Below, in pieces: positions 5,798 to 7,251 of a stretch of DNA of 7,251 bases. The position numbers and the translations under genes are program-made. How positions within the stretch are numbered: position 1 is the stretch's first letter; the number at the start of each line of letters is the position of its first letter. The stretch is taken from assembly GCA_019136175.1 (NCBI GenBank), contig JAGVUS010000287.1, forward strand, positions 1-7,251, given 5' to 3'. Origin of the DNA: Chloroflexota bacterium. Lineage in GTDB: Bacteria > Chloroflexota > Anaerolineae > Anaerolineales > Anaerolineaceae. Under the pieces are notes generated by a model that made no database searches, was not told where the DNA came from, and worked only from the letters and a program-made list of their open reading frames with translations.

Positions 5798-6733
5798 TTA
5801 TGCCCAGGCTGGGGGATTATATTCCCCCCACACCTGGCGGAGGACGCCGCAGACTTCACCCAATGTAATGTCGTGATCCACGCACTCAATAAAGAGGGGC
5901 ATCAGGTTTTCATTGGTGCGGGCAGTTGCTTCCAGTCGTCCGAGTAATTCACTTACTTTGGCAGAATCCCGGCTGGCACGCAGTTCTTGCAGGCGCGTTC
6001 GGGCATTGGTCTCAATGGATGGATCCACGGAGAGCCGTTCCAATTCCATTTTTTCCTGGATCTGGAATGCATTCACACCCACAACAACCTGTTCCTTGTT
6101 TTCCACCGCCCGCTGATAGCGATAGGCGGAATCCTGGATTTCACCCTGCATATATCCGTTTTCAATTGCCGCCAGCGCTCCACCCAGATCGTCAATTTTT
6201 TGGATGTATTCCATGGCACGTCGGCAAATTTCATCTGTCAGGTATTCAATTACGTAGGACCCAGCCAATGGGTCAATGGTATCCGCCACGCCCGACTCGT
6301 GGGCGATAATTTGCTGAGTGCGCAGTGCGACCCGCACCGATTTCTCCGTTGGCAGCCACAAAGCTTCATCCATACTGTTGGTATGCAGGGATTGGGTCCC
6401 ACCCATCACTGCCGCCAGAGCCTGGATGGCAACCCGGACAATATTGTTTTCCGGCTGTTGAGCAGTTAACGTGGAGCCGCCTGTCTGGGTATGAAAACGC
6501 AGCATCCAGGATTTGGGATCCTTTGCACCAAACCGCTCCCGCATAATCAGTGCCCACAACCGGCGGGCAGCCCGGAACTTGGCAACTTCTTCCAGAAAAT
6601 CATTGTGTGCAGCAAAGAAGAATGAAAGCTGGGAGGCAAACTTATCCACCTCCAACCCGGCATCCATCGCCGCCTGGACATAGGCAATTGCATCCGCCAG
6701 GGTGAATGCCACTTCCTGGACTGGAGCAATACC
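5798..6733 (-). CDS. Methylmalonyl-CoA mutase large subunit, C-terminal fragment
   Basis: Second-frame segment of the same gene. It resumes at GGT (6733-6731) and runs to the TAA at 5798-5800. A GTG at 6712 could be called as a start, but it is an internal Val codon (QEVAFTLAD) with no good ribosome site before it. Counting from that codon as residue 1: FRAARRLW (46-53), with the conserved substrate-contacting Arg; RFHTQTGGSTLTAQ (72-85), with the His-x-Gln pair that contacts substrate; and GGTQSLHTNSMDEA (104-117). After these come the linker helices and the end LGEVCGVLRQVWGEYNPPAWA. All these blocks are well preserved, which suggests that any gene loss is very recent. Without the N-terminal barrel this piece cannot be active. 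Confidence 0.85.
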   Translation of the reverse strand, partial: GIAPVQEVAFTLADAIAYVQAAMDAGLEVDKFASQLSFFFAAHNDFLEEVAKFRAARRLWALIMRERFGAKDPKSWMLRFHTQTGGSTLTAQQPENNIVRVAIQALAAVMGGTQSLHTNSMDEALWLPTEKSVRVALRTQQIIAHESGVADTIDPLAGSYVIEYLTDEICRRAMEYIQKIDDLGGALAAIENGYMQGEIQDSAYRYQRAVENKEQVVVGVNAFQIQEKMELERLSVDPSIETNARTRLQELRASRDSAKVSELLGRLEATARTNENLMPLFIECVDHDITLGEVCGVLRQVWGEYNPPAWA

Positions 6734-6734
6734 G
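6726..6734 (-). other. Deletion junction at a nine-base microhomology
   Basis: The minus strand reads CGGTATTGC here. Read as CGG TAT TGC it completes the left part (DIF-RYC, matching the family's DIFxYC). Read as c-GGT ATT GCT it begins the right part (G-IAP-VQEVAF, matching EAG-xxx-VQE). One short sequence serves both sides in different frames. This is what loss of DNA between two short direct repeats would leave behind. The second repeat copy is inferred, since it is absent from the sequence. Confidence 0.65.
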
Positions 6735-7251
6735 GAAGATATCGGTAATCAGCCGCAGGGAAGGCTTGGGCGGGAAGATGTACGTCCCGCGCGCCACGTA
6801 CTCTTTTAAAACATCATTCTGAATCGTTCCGCGTAGCGAACCTTCAGCCGCACCCTGGCGTTTTGCAACGGCAATGTACATCGCCAGCAAAATGGCTGCC
6901 GGTGCGTTGATGGTCATGCTGGTGGAAACCTTGTCCAGCGGGATATCGCGGAAAAGCGTTTCCATATCCCGTACCGAGGATATCGATACACCCACCTTGC
7001 CCACTTCCCCCAATGCCATGGGATCATCTGCATCATAACCAATCTGGGTGGGCAGGTCAAAAGCCACCGAAAGCCCGGTTTGTCCCTGTTGTAGCAGGTA
7101 GCGGTAACGCTGGTTGGATTCCTCCGCCGTTGCATACCCGGCATACTGGCGCATCGTCCAGAATCTGCCCCGGTACATTGTCGGCTGGACGCCGCGTGTA
7201 AATGGATACTCGCCGGGAAAGCCAAGTTCCTGCATGTAATCTTGTTCCTGC
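6735..7251 (-). CDS. Methylmalonyl-CoA mutase N-terminal fragment (partial at window edge)
   Basis: This is the first-frame segment of the broken gene, open from the window edge (codons reading QEQDY before the Met at 7235) to the deletion junction. It holds the start of the substrate-threading TIM barrel. Counting from that Met: GEYPFTRG (8-15), TMYRGRFWTMRQYAG (19-33), GLSVAFDLPTQ (54-64), GTIQND (136-141) and VARGTYIFPP (147-156). Tyr31 aligns with Tyr89 and Arg149 with Arg207 of the Propionibacterium enzyme. Isobutyryl-CoA mutases carry Phe and Gln at these places, so methylmalonyl-CoA is the likelier substrate. Past the junction this frame runs on out of phase for about 27 codons and stops at 6642. 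Confidence 0.85.

Larger units (their letters stand above)
5798..7251 (-). pseudogene. Methylmalonyl-CoA mutase large subunit, frameshifted by a deletion; 5' end outside window
   Basis: Adenosylcobalamin-dependent radical enzyme that isomerises (2R)-methylmalonyl-CoA to succinyl-CoA. The reading is split over two frames that meet at 6726-6734. Upstream of the junction the protein runs to ...LITDIFRYC. Downstream, in a frame one base over, it resumes as GIAPVQEVAFTLADA. By comparison with the Propionibacterium mutase, about 20 residues plus partial codons are missing, roughly 68 bp. The lost block is where the family has the conserved SGYH motif with the catalytic Tyr243-His244 pair, so even frame repair would leave no normal active site. 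The stop at 5798-5800 falls where large subunits of the two-gene type end; no B12-binding domain is attached, so a separate small subunit is expected elsewhere. The frame stays open to 7251, so the start is outside. A sequencing or assembly deletion is possible. Confidence 0.85.

Noticed and set aside
5798..6712. A separate gene starting at the GTG at 6712
   Set aside because: The protein begins in the middle of a conserved mutase block, and the preceding residues GIAPVQEV continue the family in the same frame. It is a gene fragment, not an independent start.
1..7251. tRNA, rRNA, CRISPR arrays, insertion sequences, toxin-antitoxin or phage genes
   Set aside because: I looked for cloverleaf-like ends, spaced repeats, transposase motifs and small gene pairs and saw none. 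The window appears to be ordinary core genome apart from the two indels.

Overview
The window shows a bacterial chromosomal segment of moderate GC content with ordinary housekeeping and metabolic genes. No phage, insertion sequence, CRISPR array or RNA gene was seen. The style of UvrA, the split-type methylmalonyl-CoA mutase large subunit (no B12 domain before its stop) and the UMF1-type transporter resemble Chloroflexota, possibly Anaerolineae. That placement is a low-to-moderate confidence inference from remembered sequence style, not from a search.

Layout from left to right: (1) a hairpin at the left edge, then a minus-strand gene of unknown function (35-627) whose 5' part is split by a perfect 65-bp tandem duplication. 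(2) An intergenic leader (628-744) with a Shine-Dalgarno site, a weak candidate promoter and overlapping dyads. (3) A complete minus-strand uvrA (745-3618). (4) A divergent control region (3619-3853). It holds a good uvrA promoter whose 17-bp spacer contains a Gram-positive-type LexA/SOS box, and a weaker promoter for the rightward gene. (5) A plus-strand 12-helix MFS transporter of the UMF1/Atg22-like family (3854-5197). (6) A long bidirectional terminator-like dyad. (7) A minus-strand pair, methylmalonyl-CoA epimerase (5285-5698) preceded by the methylmalonyl-CoA mutase large subunit (5798 to beyond 7251). The mutase is cut by the window edge and broken by an internal deletion.

How the genes work together: the mutase and epimerase act in consecutive steps between propionyl-CoA carboxylation and succinyl-CoA, and are probably co-transcribed. 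UvrA is the damage-sensing ATPase of nucleotide excision repair, and the operator-like site suggests DNA-damage induction. The transporter has no evident link to either.

The two most notable observations are frame-breaking indels of similar size. Removing one copy of the 65-bp tandem repeat joins a well-placed start codon and Shine-Dalgarno site to the downstream frame, giving a 175-residue protein. In the mutase, about 68 bp appear to be missing at the nine-base sequence CGGTATTGC. This removes the block expected to carry the catalytic Tyr-His pair and shifts the frame. Either could be a real mutation, a population variant or an assembly error; reads would decide. I did not find a convincing undescribed multi-gene system.
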